Of a DNA stretch of 64,000 nucleotides, positions 47,327-56,906 are shown one piece after another (position 1 is the stretch's first letter; each line of letters begins with the position of its first letter). This stretch comes from Panonychus citri. Lineage: Eukaryota > Arthropoda > Arachnida > Trombidiformes > Tetranychidae. Made by a program: the position numbers and the translations under genes. A model generated the notes under the pieces. That model was not told the DNA's origin and ran no database searches. It was given only the letters and a program-made list of their open reading frames with translations. The DNA lies in the NCBI RefSeq assembly GCF_014898815.1, contig NW_026515525.1, positions 186,001 through 250,000 on the forward strand, in the 5' to 3' direction.

Positions 47327-47785
47327 GTTATTCATGATCAAATAACAATTCCTTCTGCAATCCATCCATCAACTTCTTCAAGCACTTTTAATGAATCTCA
47401 AACCAATTCAGATGATGAAACTGAACCCGAGGAAGGTGCTGATACTGAACCAACACCTTCAACAAGCACGGCTACTTCTCTTAAAAGCACATCTCCAGCT
47501 TACAACAAGAGAACAGATCAAATTGTAAAAATAAGTACCACGGTAAATACATATCCGTGCGAAAATGTAATAATCAACAGAAAAAACGGTAAACTGAGAG
47601 CTGTGGTCGCATATGATATGAACGTGGTTGATGTTGTTAAGAATCGTCTTGATTTCGATCGCAGACAAGGAAGATGGGTATCCTCCAATTATTTTGAAGA
47701 TTTTATGAAGAAAAATAAAATTCAAACCATCTCTAAAATGAAAATAAAAGCTGTGAAAGACTTGAAAAAATCCAATGGAATATAA
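47327..47785 (+). CDS. Unrecognised open frame without a start codon (low confidence)
   Basis: A stop-free frame of about 150 codons. It has a Ser/Thr/Glu-rich N-terminal part (DDETEPEEGADTEPTPST) and a basic C-terminus (MKIKAVKDLKKSNGI). The first ATG is only at about 47620, so it would be an internal exon or a decayed fragment; an acceptor-like TTTCAG precedes it at about 47313-47318. I do not recognise a family. Confidence 0.25.
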   Translation, partial: VIHDQITIPSAIHPSTSSSTFNESQTNSDDETEPEEGADTEPTPSTSTATSLKSTSPAYNKRTDQIVKISTTVNTYPCENVIINRKNGKLRAVVAYDMNVVDVVKNRLDFDRRQGRWVSSNYFEDFMKKNKIQTISKMKIKAVKDLKKSNGI

Positions 47786-48108
47786 ATGTGGATATTGCGA
47801 CGAGAAGCTGGCCAAATTTGACAAAATTTTATATCACGTTGGAATAAAAGTTAATAAGTCAAGAAAGCAGAATCAGATTCGAGTTATTGTCCAGGTAGAA
47901 GAAAAGAGTTGAACTGTGGATCAGCCATGAAGGATACTAGTTCATCTCGTCCGAAAAATTCCCGTTCATCACTTTTAAAATAAGACCAGGAGCAATTCCA
48001 GAAAAAATAAAGAACTAACTGAAAAATTTATTGAATATCACCCCTATGCTCCTTTTCAATTATAATAAACTTGTAATCTTAACTACGCATGTTTCAACAT
48101 TTTTTCGG
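47786..48108. other. Spacer upstream of the TATA-like site
   Basis: About 320 bp with no feature recognised beyond AT-rich sequence. Confidence 0.35.
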
Positions 48109-48118
48109 GTATAAAAGA
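48109..48118 (+). promoter_or_regulatory. TATA-box-like site GTATAAAAGA
   Basis: A good match to a TATA box inside CGGGTATAAAAGACGAG, 49 bp upstream of the small spliced frame and 280 bp upstream of the 205-aa frame. A transcription start about 30 bp downstream would place both in one transcript. Confidence 0.35.
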
Positions 48119-48157
48119 CGAGAGAGAAGTGCAAACTTTGCCAGTACCATCTGGAGA

Positions 48158-48338
48158 ATGGTAAGTTAGCTATTAACTAATTACAAGTCGGTTAATAATT
48201 TTTATCATTATTCAGGATTTCAAATGTCCTTGTCGCAGTTACAAAAATGTTAATTTAGGAACCTATCTTTCACACAACTGTCCATGTATAGACAATTGTG
48301 AAAACATAGTGCATTTTAACAGATCAAAGACCAATTAA
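48158..48338 (+). CDS. Possible spliced Cys-rich microprotein (41 aa)
   Basis: ATG at 48158-48160 is followed directly by a strong donor (GTAAGT). After a TTATTCAG acceptor, exon 2 (48216-48338) reads in frame DFKCPCRSYKNV, HNCPCIDNC and ends SKTN-stop. It has five Cys in 41 residues, including two CPC motifs. It sits between a TATA-like site and a larger frame. This could be chance, and no family is recognised. Confidence 0.25.
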
Positions 48339-48391
48339 AAAAAAGAAAGTAAATATTGTAAATCGTGTAAATACGTTTCATCTTCAATCTC

Positions 48392-49009
48392 ATGAATAAC
48401 CACAAATGTAGAGGTCGATCATTATTAACTTGTCTACCAACACCCACTGAAAACATCATCAATGACTTTATTCTTCATAAACAGGCTTATAATGCAATGA
48501 TTCGTTATTATAAGTGCGTGATCAATGAAGTAGATATTGATGACGAAAATATGGCGATAAACATATATGGTACTCTAACCAGTACACGAGCGAATAAAAA
48601 CACGTTGAAAATAAGAGAGCGGACAAAATTACAATTATCTCCATCACTCAAAGCTGTTTCCGCTTTTTATCTAACCGTCGTATTCAAATTATACGACGTA
48701 ATGACATTAATCATCAATGATAGTCCCATTTATCATATTCTGGTGGCTTTCTGTAATTATCGCGGCTCCCTCACTTCAAGGCTAAAACGCATGAGTGAGA
48801 ACATGATCTCATCAACAGATGGTCAAGAGGGAGATGATGGTGAAATGACTGCCGCTATAAATGGCGTGATCACTAACTTAAACTGTTTCATCAATTTATT
48901 GTCAACCCGAAATGATTTGAGATCTTGTCTTTGTTCACAGATTAGAGGATATGTGATTCTCTCACTCCCTTACTTCCATACGCTAATTCATCTCATTCAG
49001 TTAAAGTAA
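48392..49009 (+). CDS. Unrecognised 205-aa protein of a repeated unit
   Basis: An open frame from an ATG that starts MNNHKCRGRSLLT. Mostly helical, mixed-charge sequence with FYLTVVFKLYDVMTLII and a C-terminal LSLPYFHTLIHLIQLK. No known domain is recognised. The same protein is encoded, broken, on the minus strand at 56191-56906 and partly at 53820-54140; those copies carry an in-frame N-terminal extension that is missing here. Reading-frame conservation over 205 codons in one copy and most of another argues that it once coded. It could be a gene of a virus-derived or novel mobile element. Confidence 0.5.
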   Translation: MNNHKCRGRSLLTCLPTPTENIINDFILHKQAYNAMIRYYKCVINEVDIDDENMAINIYGTLTSTRANKNTLKIRERTKLQLSPSLKAVSAFYLTVVFKLYDVMTLIINDSPIYHILVAFCNYRGSLTSRLKRMSENMISSTDGQEGDDGEMTAAINGVITNLNCFINLLSTRNDLRSCLCSQIRGYVILSLPYFHTLIHLIQLK

Positions 49010-49367
49010 CCTCTTCTACTGATGTACTTATCCGAGCGATTCTGAATCCGATTAAAAGGAATTTTATAGGAATTTTTATTGTTTTCTTTTCTTTTGTGTA
49101 TTAGAAATGCAACGATTGTTGGCGAGACTGTCTAATGCCCTGGACGATTTCCTGACGATCGGTCTCGATTACAAAGTCTCGATTAAAATGTCGAAACATT
49201 GTTGGAGCGGTTGTTTGGTTTCATCACCAGACTGAAATGAGAGAGATCTACAATGAGCTTTGCAACAAGCTCAGATGGTGAAGTCCAAGATGAATTGTAT
49301 CTTTTTATACTGACGCGATTACCAGCCTTAGCCTTAAATGAGCCGTGTATTTAGGGAACGGAGATAA
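49010..49367 (+). repeat. 3' part of the first unit copy
   Basis: Noncoding continuation of the unit, matching the minus strand of about 55850-56190. It ends at the junction with the inserted LTR element. Confidence 0.6.
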
Positions 49368-49370
49368 GAC

Positions 49371-49870
49371 TGATTGTTATTGTGATAAAAAGAATTAAGT
49401 AAAGATCAATTAATATTGAGATTAAGTAATTAACCTTAACGATTAATCCAGGTAAAGATCACTACTCACGATAAAGGTGATTACATGAATTAAAACTAAA
49501 TGTTAATCCCGTATTAGGTGATGGGAAATTATGATAGTAGGAGAAATTAGATTAAGGATTAAGATAAAACTCCTCTTTCTTTCCGTCCTCTTCCTCCTCT
49601 TTCTCCCTCGATTATAAATACAAAACTGAGAGAAAGAGTGAATCAACCCTTTAGTTCATAACCAACTCCTAACCCGAGAAGATGAAGTCTCAGTGAAGAG
49701 ATATCTCTCTCTCTCCCTCTCTCTCTCTTTCCAAGTTTCAAATTATAAATCAAACAGCACATGTAATCTGAATAGTTATATTAATATTCAAGTGAATAAA
49801 AGTCGAATCATAAAATTATTAATAGTAAATGATACTAAGTTCATCTATTGTTTCCGAATCGTTTTCTCAA
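49371..49870 (+). repeat. Probable 5' LTR of the decayed element
   Basis: It starts TGATTGTTATTG and ends GTTTTCTCA before the primer-site candidate. Its last 75 bp or so are repeated around 50601-50617/51875-51926. It contains a hairpin GTCTC-AGTGAA-GAGAT at 49687-49702 and a CT-rich tract. Confidence 0.5.
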
Positions 49871-50035
49871 TAATGGAGCCCACGATGAGGAAGGGGGACT
49901 GTAGATCGAATCGTCTTGATATAATCAATCAAAGGGAAAAAGGCCACACCAACGGTAAAACATCTCTCTCTCTCTTTCTTAACCCTTCAATTCAAGTGAA
50001 ATTCCTGCTTCTATTTCCACCTCAAAAATTAATTA

Positions 50036-50055
50036 TTGTCTCAGTGAAGAGACGA
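50036..50055 (+). other. AGTGAA-loop hairpin in the leader of the decayed element
   Basis: TTGTCTC-AGTGAA-GAGACGA, a 7-bp stem with one T.G pair, between the primer site and the gag start. It is the same loop and closing C-G pair as the array at 62442-63330. Confidence 0.7.
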
Positions 50056-50146
50056 GAATTAAATTTTCATTCAGTTTCTTTTACTCAAATTAATCAATCA
50101 GCTAATTCAATCCTTAAGAACCAAAACTTGTTCATTCAATTCAACA

Positions 50147-50612
50147 ATGAATACTGAACCTTCACCTTACCAAGCGACAGACACTACAGACTTACACGAG
50201 CCAAACAAATATCAATTCCATTCATCTCCCGAACTTGCCAATAAATATCACCTCATTTAACGGAGATGATGGAACTGATATAGTCGACTGGATCTCGAGA
50301 TGCGAGTTAGCCTCGGAGTCACTTGGTTGGACTCAAGTTGAAAAATTCAGGGCTCTTCCAGTCTATTTACAGGGTAGTGCCAGGAGGTGGTACGAATTCA
50401 TCTCAGGTCCATTCGGTCCAAGTCAAAAATCCTCTGATTATTCCCAACTTAAAACCAAGCTCATTCAAGGCCTCTGCTCGGTAGACTATCGAACCCATGC
50501 CTCTCAACGATTATCCAAATTACGCCTGAAGCCAGGTCAGTCATCAGCTCTCCTAATATATGAGATAATCGACTTGTGTCAGAAAATCATAAAATCGATA
50601 GTCGAACCATAA
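50147..50612 (+). pseudogene. Gag remnant of the decayed LTR element
   Basis: ATG at 50147 opens a frame that is interrupted by a frame change near 50233. The remainder carries the Ty3/Gypsy Gag signature: F-x-GDD, DWISRCELASESLGW, YLQGSARRWYEF and LKTKLIQG. It then runs into stop codons where the LTR stub begins, so the zinc knuckle and all of Pol are gone. Confidence 0.75.
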
Positions 50613-50663
50613 AATTATTAGGGGTTACTTTAAGTCTTTAGCCTAAGGTAGTTAGGAAGATGA

Positions 50664-50677
50664 CCGCTAGGGGGCGA
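50664..50677 (+). promoter_or_regulatory. CTCF-like sequence in the mariner 5' UTR
   Basis: CCGCTAGGGGGCGA fits the CTCF consensus CC-x-S-YAG-R-K-GGCR at nearly every position. It lies between the terminal repeat and the transposase start. Function is inference. Confidence 0.35.
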
Positions 50678-50774
50678 TAGTGAAAAAATATTTTTAAAAT
50701 CATTAGAAGGCAGTTTTGAAAGTTTGACCACTTTAGCCCTTAAGGTTTTTTTGTTACAGCGTTTTGAAGTTAAA

Positions 50775-51821
50775 ATGGCGACCATTGAACAAAGATCAAT
50801 AATCAAATTTTTATTCTCAAAGCAATTAAGTTTATCTAAAATAAGTGAAGAGTTAAGTAATGCTTATGGGGATGAATCTCCAAGTGTTCACGTTATTAAA
50901 TATTGGGTTCATCAATTCAAATGTGGTCGTGAAAGTGTTGAAGATCAGCCCCGAAGTGGAAGACCCATGGAAATCGACCAAGAGAAAGTTATCGAGAAAA
51001 TCAGAGAGATTATTGGTAAAAATAGGAAAATTTCTATAGCTGAAGTGTCTTCAATTATTGGTATATCATCAACAAAAACATTCGAGATCATGCGAAAAGA
51101 AATGGGGTTGAAAAAGCTAACAACAAAGTGGATACCTCACGCTCTCAGTGAAAGCAATAGAGAGACAAGGATTAGACTGTGTAAAGAGAATCTTAAGCTC
51201 TATGATGCGAATAAAAACAACTTTTTACAATGTGTTTTGACTATGGATGAAACTTGGCTCTATACTTATGACCCAGAGTCCAGTTATGAAGCGAAAGAAT
51301 GGGTGGAAACCAAAGATGATGTGAGTGAAAGGCCAAGGATGTCAAAATTTGGAAAAAAGGTGTTGGCGTCAGTTTGGTGGGACTCATTTGGAATTGTCTT
51401 GCTCAAATTCATGCCTGAGGGTAAAACTGTAGATGGTGATGAGTATCGTGATCAGATCGATCAAGTTGACTCGATTCTGAGACGAAGAAAACCAAAAAGA
51501 CCCAGCAAACCACCACTCTTCTTACACGATAACGCTCGTCCCCATACGGCTTCAGAAACGGTCTCTAAAATCGAACAAAACAAGTGGATTTTGCTTCCTC
51601 ATCCACCCTATTCTCCGGACCTGGCTCCTAGTGATTACTATCTGTTCAAAAACCTGAAAAAATACATTCGAAGAAGCAGTTACGACTCAATCGAAGAGCT
51701 ACAAGCCGAAGTTACCGGCTTTTTCGAAGATCAGCCGGAAAGTTGGTACGCCGCCGGAATTTCGGCTCTTCCTCAAAGATGGAGCCGAGTATTAGCCCAA
51801 GGTGGAACATACTTAAATTAA
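50775..51821 (+). CDS. Mariner transposase (DD34D)
   Basis: 348 aa from the ATG in AAAATGGCGACC, the usual length for the family. The N-terminal helix-turn-helix pair includes the GRPMEID hinge. The WVPHEL-type linker is WIPHALSES. The catalytic triad is complete: TMDETW, HDNARPH and PYSPDLAPSDYYLF, with 34 residues between the last two Asp. No stop or frameshift is seen, so the enzyme may be functional. It could mobilise this copy, whose terminal repeats are also well matched. Confidence 0.95.
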   Translation: MATIEQRSIIKFLFSKQLSLSKISEELSNAYGDESPSVHVIKYWVHQFKCGRESVEDQPRSGRPMEIDQEKVIEKIREIIGKNRKISIAEVSSIIGISSTKTFEIMRKEMGLKKLTTKWIPHALSESNRETRIRLCKENLKLYDANKNNFLQCVLTMDETWLYTYDPESSYEAKEWVETKDDVSERPRMSKFGKKVLASVWWDSFGIVLLKFMPEGKTVDGDEYRDQIDQVDSILRRRKPKRPSKPPLFLHDNARPHTASETVSKIEQNKWILLPHPPYSPDLAPSDYYLFKNLKKYIRRSSYDSIEELQAEVTGFFEDQPESWYAAGISALPQRWSRVLAQGGTYLN

Positions 51822-51930
51822 GTCTCCAGCTCACTTAGAACCCTTTTAGGCTAAAGACTTAAAGTAACCCCTAATATTAATACTAACTTATACTAAGTTC
51901 ACCTATTGTTTCCGAATCGTTTTCTAAATA

Positions 51931-52324
51931 GTTACCACTCTCTCCAAATTTTTGAACTGGTTTTTTGACTCTGACGCTTTTTTACGAGAAAGTTGATGAA
52001 AGTTGAATGACAAGGATTCCGCATCAAAACCGATATATCTCTGCAACTAAAGATGTCAAAAAGTTGTAAACTCGTATGAAGCCTAATGATTTCGAGTAAA
52101 TTCGATTGTGACCACCGAATGACCTTGAAATGTATCCTAACATAATGACCGGAATGACCTTGATATTTTATACCTTTTGCAATGGGTAGTTCACCAACCG
52201 AAGTTAAACTTATTCCTACTGCATATGTGCAAAATTACCTCTCTCGTGGTCTAACGTTTACACCGTTCATTTTGATCTTATTAAGACAGATAATAAAAAA
52301 CAAACTATAACACAATTTGAAGAA
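51931..52324. other. Spacer between the LTR stub and the unit's second half
   Basis: About 400 bp. It holds two exact TGACCTTGA words (52120 and 52155) and a fragment TTCACCAACCGAAGTT at about 52192 resembling the MITE terminus. It is absent from the unsplit copy. Confidence 0.4.
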
Positions 52325-52860
52325 CGGTGTTAACTTTAAATTAAAATTTTATTTTATTTTATATGATTTAATGAAATGATGGTGACGATGACGAGTAAAT
52401 TTCTCATTTATGTAAATTTAATCAGTATGTTGTAAATAATAAATATTTCCATATTCATTCAAGAAAATGGCTAAAAAATCACACATCCAACTGAATCCGT
52501 CTTGAATTCTCGTGATAATTAAGAACTTAGCAAATATGAATATGACCTAGAGTAAATTAAGCTGATGGCTAAACTAGTTGATACAGGAATAGATTTTGTC
52601 TATCTGTTCAAACTTTATTCAATTTTGAAATCTGACATGGAGCCTTTGAATCTATGCAAAGAAGATAATAGAGGTACAGATGATGAATTGGCTGTTCTTT
52701 ACAAGATTCGAATCGATGAAAGAGTCGTTCATAAAAATATCAAAATGGAAAAACAATTATTGTAGAACTAAAATCGCTGACAACATGAATTATAAACTGT
52801 CAGTAGCTTATAGCATAAACATCATCAAATGATCATCAAATGACCTTGAAACACGTTATT
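52325..52860 (+). repeat. Inverted-repeat arm, left (second half of the unit)
   Basis: Nearly identical, as reverse complement, to about 55310-55815, with only a few substitutions seen by eye. The arms are separated by about 2.45 kb. It encodes the 66-aa frame below. Confidence 0.85.
52565..52765 (+). CDS. Unrecognised 66-aa protein of the repeated unit, copy 1
   Basis: A small frame from an ATG, beginning MAKLVDTGIDFVYLF and ending KMEKQLL. It is acidic/basic mixed and probably helical. An identical protein is encoded on the opposite strand at 55401-55601, so the frame has been kept in both arms. No family is recognised. Confidence 0.4.
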   Translation: MAKLVDTGIDFVYLFKLYSILKSDMEPLNLCKEDNRGTDDELAVLYKIRIDERVVHKNIKMEKQLL

Positions 52861-53889
52861 TTACCAGTGAATGACCTTGATCTTCCAATATGACAATTGA
52901 TTATCGAGTTATCAATTTTCGAGTATCTTTCACTCTTAGTTGCTGAGAAAATCTCGGAATCTCGGCGAAAATAGCTGAATAGCTATGTAGATAAGTTATG
53001 ATAGGTGATAAAATCCCCAGATCCAAATTTATTGGAACTCACGTCAAATCATAATACAATTACGACTTATCATTTGATACCCTTATCATCTTTCGCTGAC
53101 AGCTTGAACATTATCGACAGTCAGTACCTATGTGTGAATTTTTGTCATTCAATTGTGGTTAAATGGATGTTCTCATCAACACCAACGAGACTTAATCTCG
53201 CAATAAACTTACGATGATGAAATTCAAATAATTGAACCCGAGCCTGAAATACAATTTTACTCTACACCCGAACCCTTTCAAATGAACCTCTTTTCTATTT
53301 TCAGACACAAATGTAATCAGAGACTACGAATGTATTATTTGTCAAAATTTAGCAGAAAAACTATCTGTACATATAGAAGAGACTACTTGTAAAGTGACGT
53401 TTAGACCTTACCTTATAGATTATCAGAATCTAAACAACTTCGAGTGCCTCGCAAGGTGTGGTTTAGCCTTCAACCCCAAGTATCTACCATCGAACATCTC
53501 TTGATTTAACTTGATTGAATTTCAATGTTATCTTGTGTAATTATATTTTATCTTCTCCAATCGTGTTTTGCTTCCATTGGTTTTGACGTGTTCGTAATCA
53601 GCGTGTAGATTTTCTGGTGTGATTCGGGGTTTGGCGAATCTATCGAATGGCGAATACATCTTTTATGCCAAGATCAACTTTTACCTTAATGGTCTTTCCT
53701 TTAGAGAGCATATTTTCATAAGTAGTCTTGATTGTTGGAAATCTTTTGAACTCTTTAAAGCAAATGTAGACGTGAATGAGGAGAATAGCTGTATCGCCTG
53801 CAGACAACCTTGAAACGTGTTATTTTACCGATGACCTGAATGAACTTGAGCTTTTAATATGGAACAGTTCATAGCAAATGATAGCAATA
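52861..53889. other. Loop region with two short Cys-pair frames
   Basis: After a TTTTCAG acceptor at 53304, an exon-like frame to 53504 reads YECIICQN, TTCKVTF, FECLARCGL and ends YLPSNIS-stop. A second open frame ends at 53813 with NSCIACRQP. Both lack an own ATG and would need upstream exons that I cannot fix. Families are unrecognised. Confidence 0.3.
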
Positions 53890-54140
53890 TTTTCGTCGTC
53901 AATATCTACTTCATTGATCACGCACTTATAATAACGAATCATTGCATTATAAGCCTGTTTATGAAGAATAAAGTCATTGATGATGTTTTCAGTGGGTGTT
54001 GGTAGAGAAGTTAATAATGATCGACCACTACATTTGTGGTTATTCATGCGAGATCTAAGATAAAAATGGCTGGTATGAGTTTTAGCGTCAGGGTTAAAAA
54101 CGTGGAGAATAATTGTTTCACCTTCAGATGACCTTGACAC
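53820..54140 (-). pseudogene. Partial third copy of the 205-aa protein gene
   Basis: Starts like the 56906 copy (MSRSSEGETIILHVFN) and shares the MNNHKCSGRSLLTS part, but after about 85 residues the sequence leaves the family and ends. It is 3'-truncated. Confidence 0.6.
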
Positions 54141-54358
54141 GTGTTATTTTACCAGTGACCTGAATGACTTTGATCTTGATATTTTAACAAGGTAAATGGG
54201 TTGCTATGAACTTGAAGTGACCTCTAAATATTCTGAGAAGGGCTTAAAAACAGTTCCTAGCAAATGACCTTGATCTCCATATTAAATTCTAGGAGCCTAG
54301 TTTACGCGAATCTGTTACCATTTTGACTTATCATTTGTTGTCTGTAACTGAGTCGAGT
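53890..54358. repeat. Direct repeat, copy 1
   Basis: Nearly identical in the same orientation to about 56652-57121. It includes the start of the protein gene and two TGACCTTGA words (54129, 54265). Weaker similarity continues to 54710, matching to about 57410. Confidence 0.85.
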
Positions 54359-55309
54359 GATTCAGGAAATACTGATCCAATAAAGGATCCAGATGAATCT
54401 CCACTGAGTACATAACCGACAAGTTCAATCACATCATCAACACATCATTTCATGTTCGAGAATAAGGACCATTTAGACCATCTGCTTCGAGAATTTTCCT
54501 CAATAAAAAGAGATAATTTTATTAAACCGATGGCTGCTGTTGCATACGAAGATTTTGTTGCATCAAGGAAAGTATCCCAAGCAATAGTTATTATTGATAG
54601 GATTTGATCCACTCAGAGGAATCTCCGAAACATAAACCTAAGCTAAAGGAATCGTTCAGGAATATGTTTAACGGTTCATCGTCGTGTATTCATTTCTTTT
54701 AATCAATGGATTTGTTTTGTGATATTTTGTTTTTTTGTTTCGTTATTTTATATTTTTTATTTAATTTGTCATCTTGGTATCATGAGGACTTAAACGAAAT
54801 ATATCTTGGCCATTTTTGTGATCTTCGCAATAAAAGGTAAACCATTTATTTTTCATCAAGTGAATAATAGCTCCCTCATCAGCTCCCTAAAATTTTATAG
54901 CAAATTTTTCACGTCATTGAGTGTTTGCGCATGACACAAAAAATTCACGCGCACTTTTATTTTTCTTATAAAACGACCCCTCATAATTATTTCATTTTTA
55001 TAAAAGATATATCAGCTGGAAAGACAGGAGATGAAGCTGGAACAAGTGAAATGCAAGGCATCAGACGGAGTGTAAGAATTCAGCAAAAAAAGATACATTA
55101 TCTAAAAGCAGTGTTATTAGAGATGACATCATCAGTGATTCAGATTCGGAAAAAGCTATGATTTATCAGAAACATCAGGGCATGTACCATCTCCTGGTCC
55201 AGATTTTCTACAAAATTAAGATTATGAGGGCACTACAGAGGAAGAATTTGATGCTGATGAAATTGGTAATGGTGATAATAATGATGCAGGTGGTAATGAT
55301 GGTAAAATA
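54359..55309. other. Spacer with decayed frames
   Basis: A 53-codon frame from ATG at about 54451 (MFENKDHLDHLLREF) ends at 54609; its homologue near 57170-57300 is frameshifted. A further acidic, broken frame lies at about 55010-55300. Nothing is recognised. Confidence 0.3.
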
Positions 55310-55400
55310 ACGCGTGTCAAGGTCATTTGATGATCATTTTATGATGTTTATGCTATAAGCTACTGACAGTTTATAATTCATGTTGTCAGCGATTTTAGTT

Positions 55401-55601
55401 CTACAATAATTGTTTTTCCATTTTGATATTTTTATGAACGACTCTTTCATCGATTCGAATCTTGTAAAGAACAGCCAATTCATCATCTGTACCTCTATTA
55501 TCTTCTTTGCATAGATTCAAAGGCTCCATGTCAGATTTCAAAATTGAATAAAGTTTGAACAGATAGACAAAATCTATTCCTGTATCAACTAGTTTAGCCA
55601 T
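55401..55601 (-). CDS. Unrecognised 66-aa protein of the repeated unit, copy 2
   Basis: Identical in protein sequence to the frame at 52565-52765, in the right arm of the inverted repeat. Function unknown. Confidence 0.4.
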   Translation of the reverse strand: MAKLVDTGIDFVYLFKLYSILKSDMEPLNLCKEDNRGTDDELAVLYKIRIDERVVHKNIKMEKQLL

Positions 55602-56190
55602 CAGCTTAATTTACTCTAGGTCATATTCATATTTACTAAGTTCTTAATTATCACGAGAATTCAAGACGGATTCAGTTGGATGTGTGATTTTTTAGCCATT
55701 TTCTTGAATGAATATGGAAATATTTATTATTTACAACATACTGATTAAATTTACATAAATGAGAAATGCACTCGTCATCGTCACCATCATTTCATTAAAT
55801 CATATAAAATAAAATTAAATCTTAATTAAAAGTTAAAATTATCTCCGTTCCCTATATACACGGCTCATTTAAGGCTGGTAATCGCGTCAGTATAAAAAGA
55901 TACAATTCATCTTGGACTTCACCATCTGAGCTTGTTGCAAAGCTTATTGTAGATCTCTCTCGTTTCAGTCTGGTGATGAAGCCAAACAACCGCTCCAACA
56001 ATGTCTCGACATTTTCATCGAGACTTTGTAATCGAGACAGATCGTCAGGAAATCTTCCAGGGCATTAGACAGTCTCGCCAACAATCGTTGCATTTCTAAT
56101 ACATAAAAGAAAAGAAAACAATGAAAATTCCTTGAAAATTCCTTTTAATCGGATTCAGAATCGGTCGGATAAGTACATCAGTAGAAGAGG

Positions 56191-56906
56191 TTACTTTAAC
56201 TGAATGAGATGAATTAGCGTATGGAAGTAAGTGAGTGAGAGAATCACATATCCTCTAATTTGTGAACAAAGACAAGATCTCAAATCATTTCGGGTTGACA
56301 ATAAATTGATGAAACAGTTTAGGTTAGTGATCACGCCATTTATAGCGGCAGTCATTTCACCATCATCTCCCTCTTGACCATCTGTTGATGATATCATGCT
56401 CTCACTCATGCGTTTTAGCCTTGAAGTGAGGGAGCCACGATAATTAACGAAAGCCACCAGAATATGATAAATGGGACTATCATTGATGATTAATGTCATT
56501 ACGTCGTATAATTTGAATACGACGGTTAGATAAAAAGCGGAAACAGCTTTGAGTGAGATGATGGAGATAATTGTAATTTTGTCCGCTCTCTTATTTCAAC
56601 TGGTTTTTATTTGTCTCGTGTACTGGTTAGAGTACCATATATGTTTATCGCCATATTTTCGTCGTCAATATCTACTTCATTGATCACGCACTTATAATAA
56701 CGAATCATTGCATTATAAGCCTGTTTATGAAGAATAAAGTCATTGATGATGTTTTCAGTGGGTGTTGGTAGAGAAGTTAATAATGATCGACCACTACATT
56801 TGTGGTTATTCATGCGAGATCTAAGATAAAAATGGCTGGTATGAGTTTTAGCGTCAGGGTTAAAAACGTGGAGAATAATTGTTTCACCTTCAGATGACCT
56901 TGACAC
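56191..56906 (-). pseudogene. Broken copy of the 205-aa protein gene
   Basis: An N-terminal frame (56906-56607) stops after TLTSTRDK. The rest continues in another frame (56499-56191) with the same C-terminus as 48392-49009. Small indels separate the two halves. It has a 31-residue N-terminal extension that the plus copy lacks. Confidence 0.65.

Larger units (their letters stand above)
50618..51874 (+). mobile_element. Mariner transposon, apparently intact
   Basis: 1257 bp with inverted termini of about 29 bp (TTAGGGGTTACTTTAAGTCT at the left, its complement at the right), flanked by the TA duplication expected of Tc1/mariner (50616-50617 and 51875-51876). It encloses one full transposase gene. 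It is inserted into the LTR stub of the decayed retroelement. Confidence 0.95.
49371..51930 (+). mobile_element. Decayed LTR retrotransposon, internally deleted, carrying a mariner
   Basis: A probable 5' LTR (49371-49870, TG...CA ends) is followed by ATAA and TGGAGCCCACGATGAGG, a plausible tRNA primer site. A Gag remnant follows. Almost directly after Gag, the last 75 bp or so of the LTR recur (GTCGAACCATAAAATTAT at about 50601 and, past the mariner, CTATTGTTTCCGAATCGTTTTCT at about 51904-51926). Pol is therefore missing and the 3' LTR is a stub. The insertion splits a repeated unit whose unsplit version is present on the minus strand near 55,830. Confidence 0.6.
55310..56906 (-). repeat. Unsplit inverted copy of the repeated unit
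   Basis: On the minus strand this holds, in one piece, both halves that stand apart on the plus strand (48385-49367 and 52325-52860). The junction near 55,830 reads GAACGGAGATAATTTTAAC on the minus strand, with no insertion. It therefore represents the pre-insertion state. Biological nature unknown. Confidence 0.75.

Noticed and set aside
52190..52215. Second MITE copy
   Set aside because: TTCACCAACCGAAGTT resembles the MITE terminus at 41155 but only for about 12 bases; no partner terminus or TTA duplication was found.
55010..55300. PiggyBac transposase N-terminus
   Set aside because: Only an acidic, Ser/Asp-rich broken frame; no catalytic core or terminal repeats were seen.
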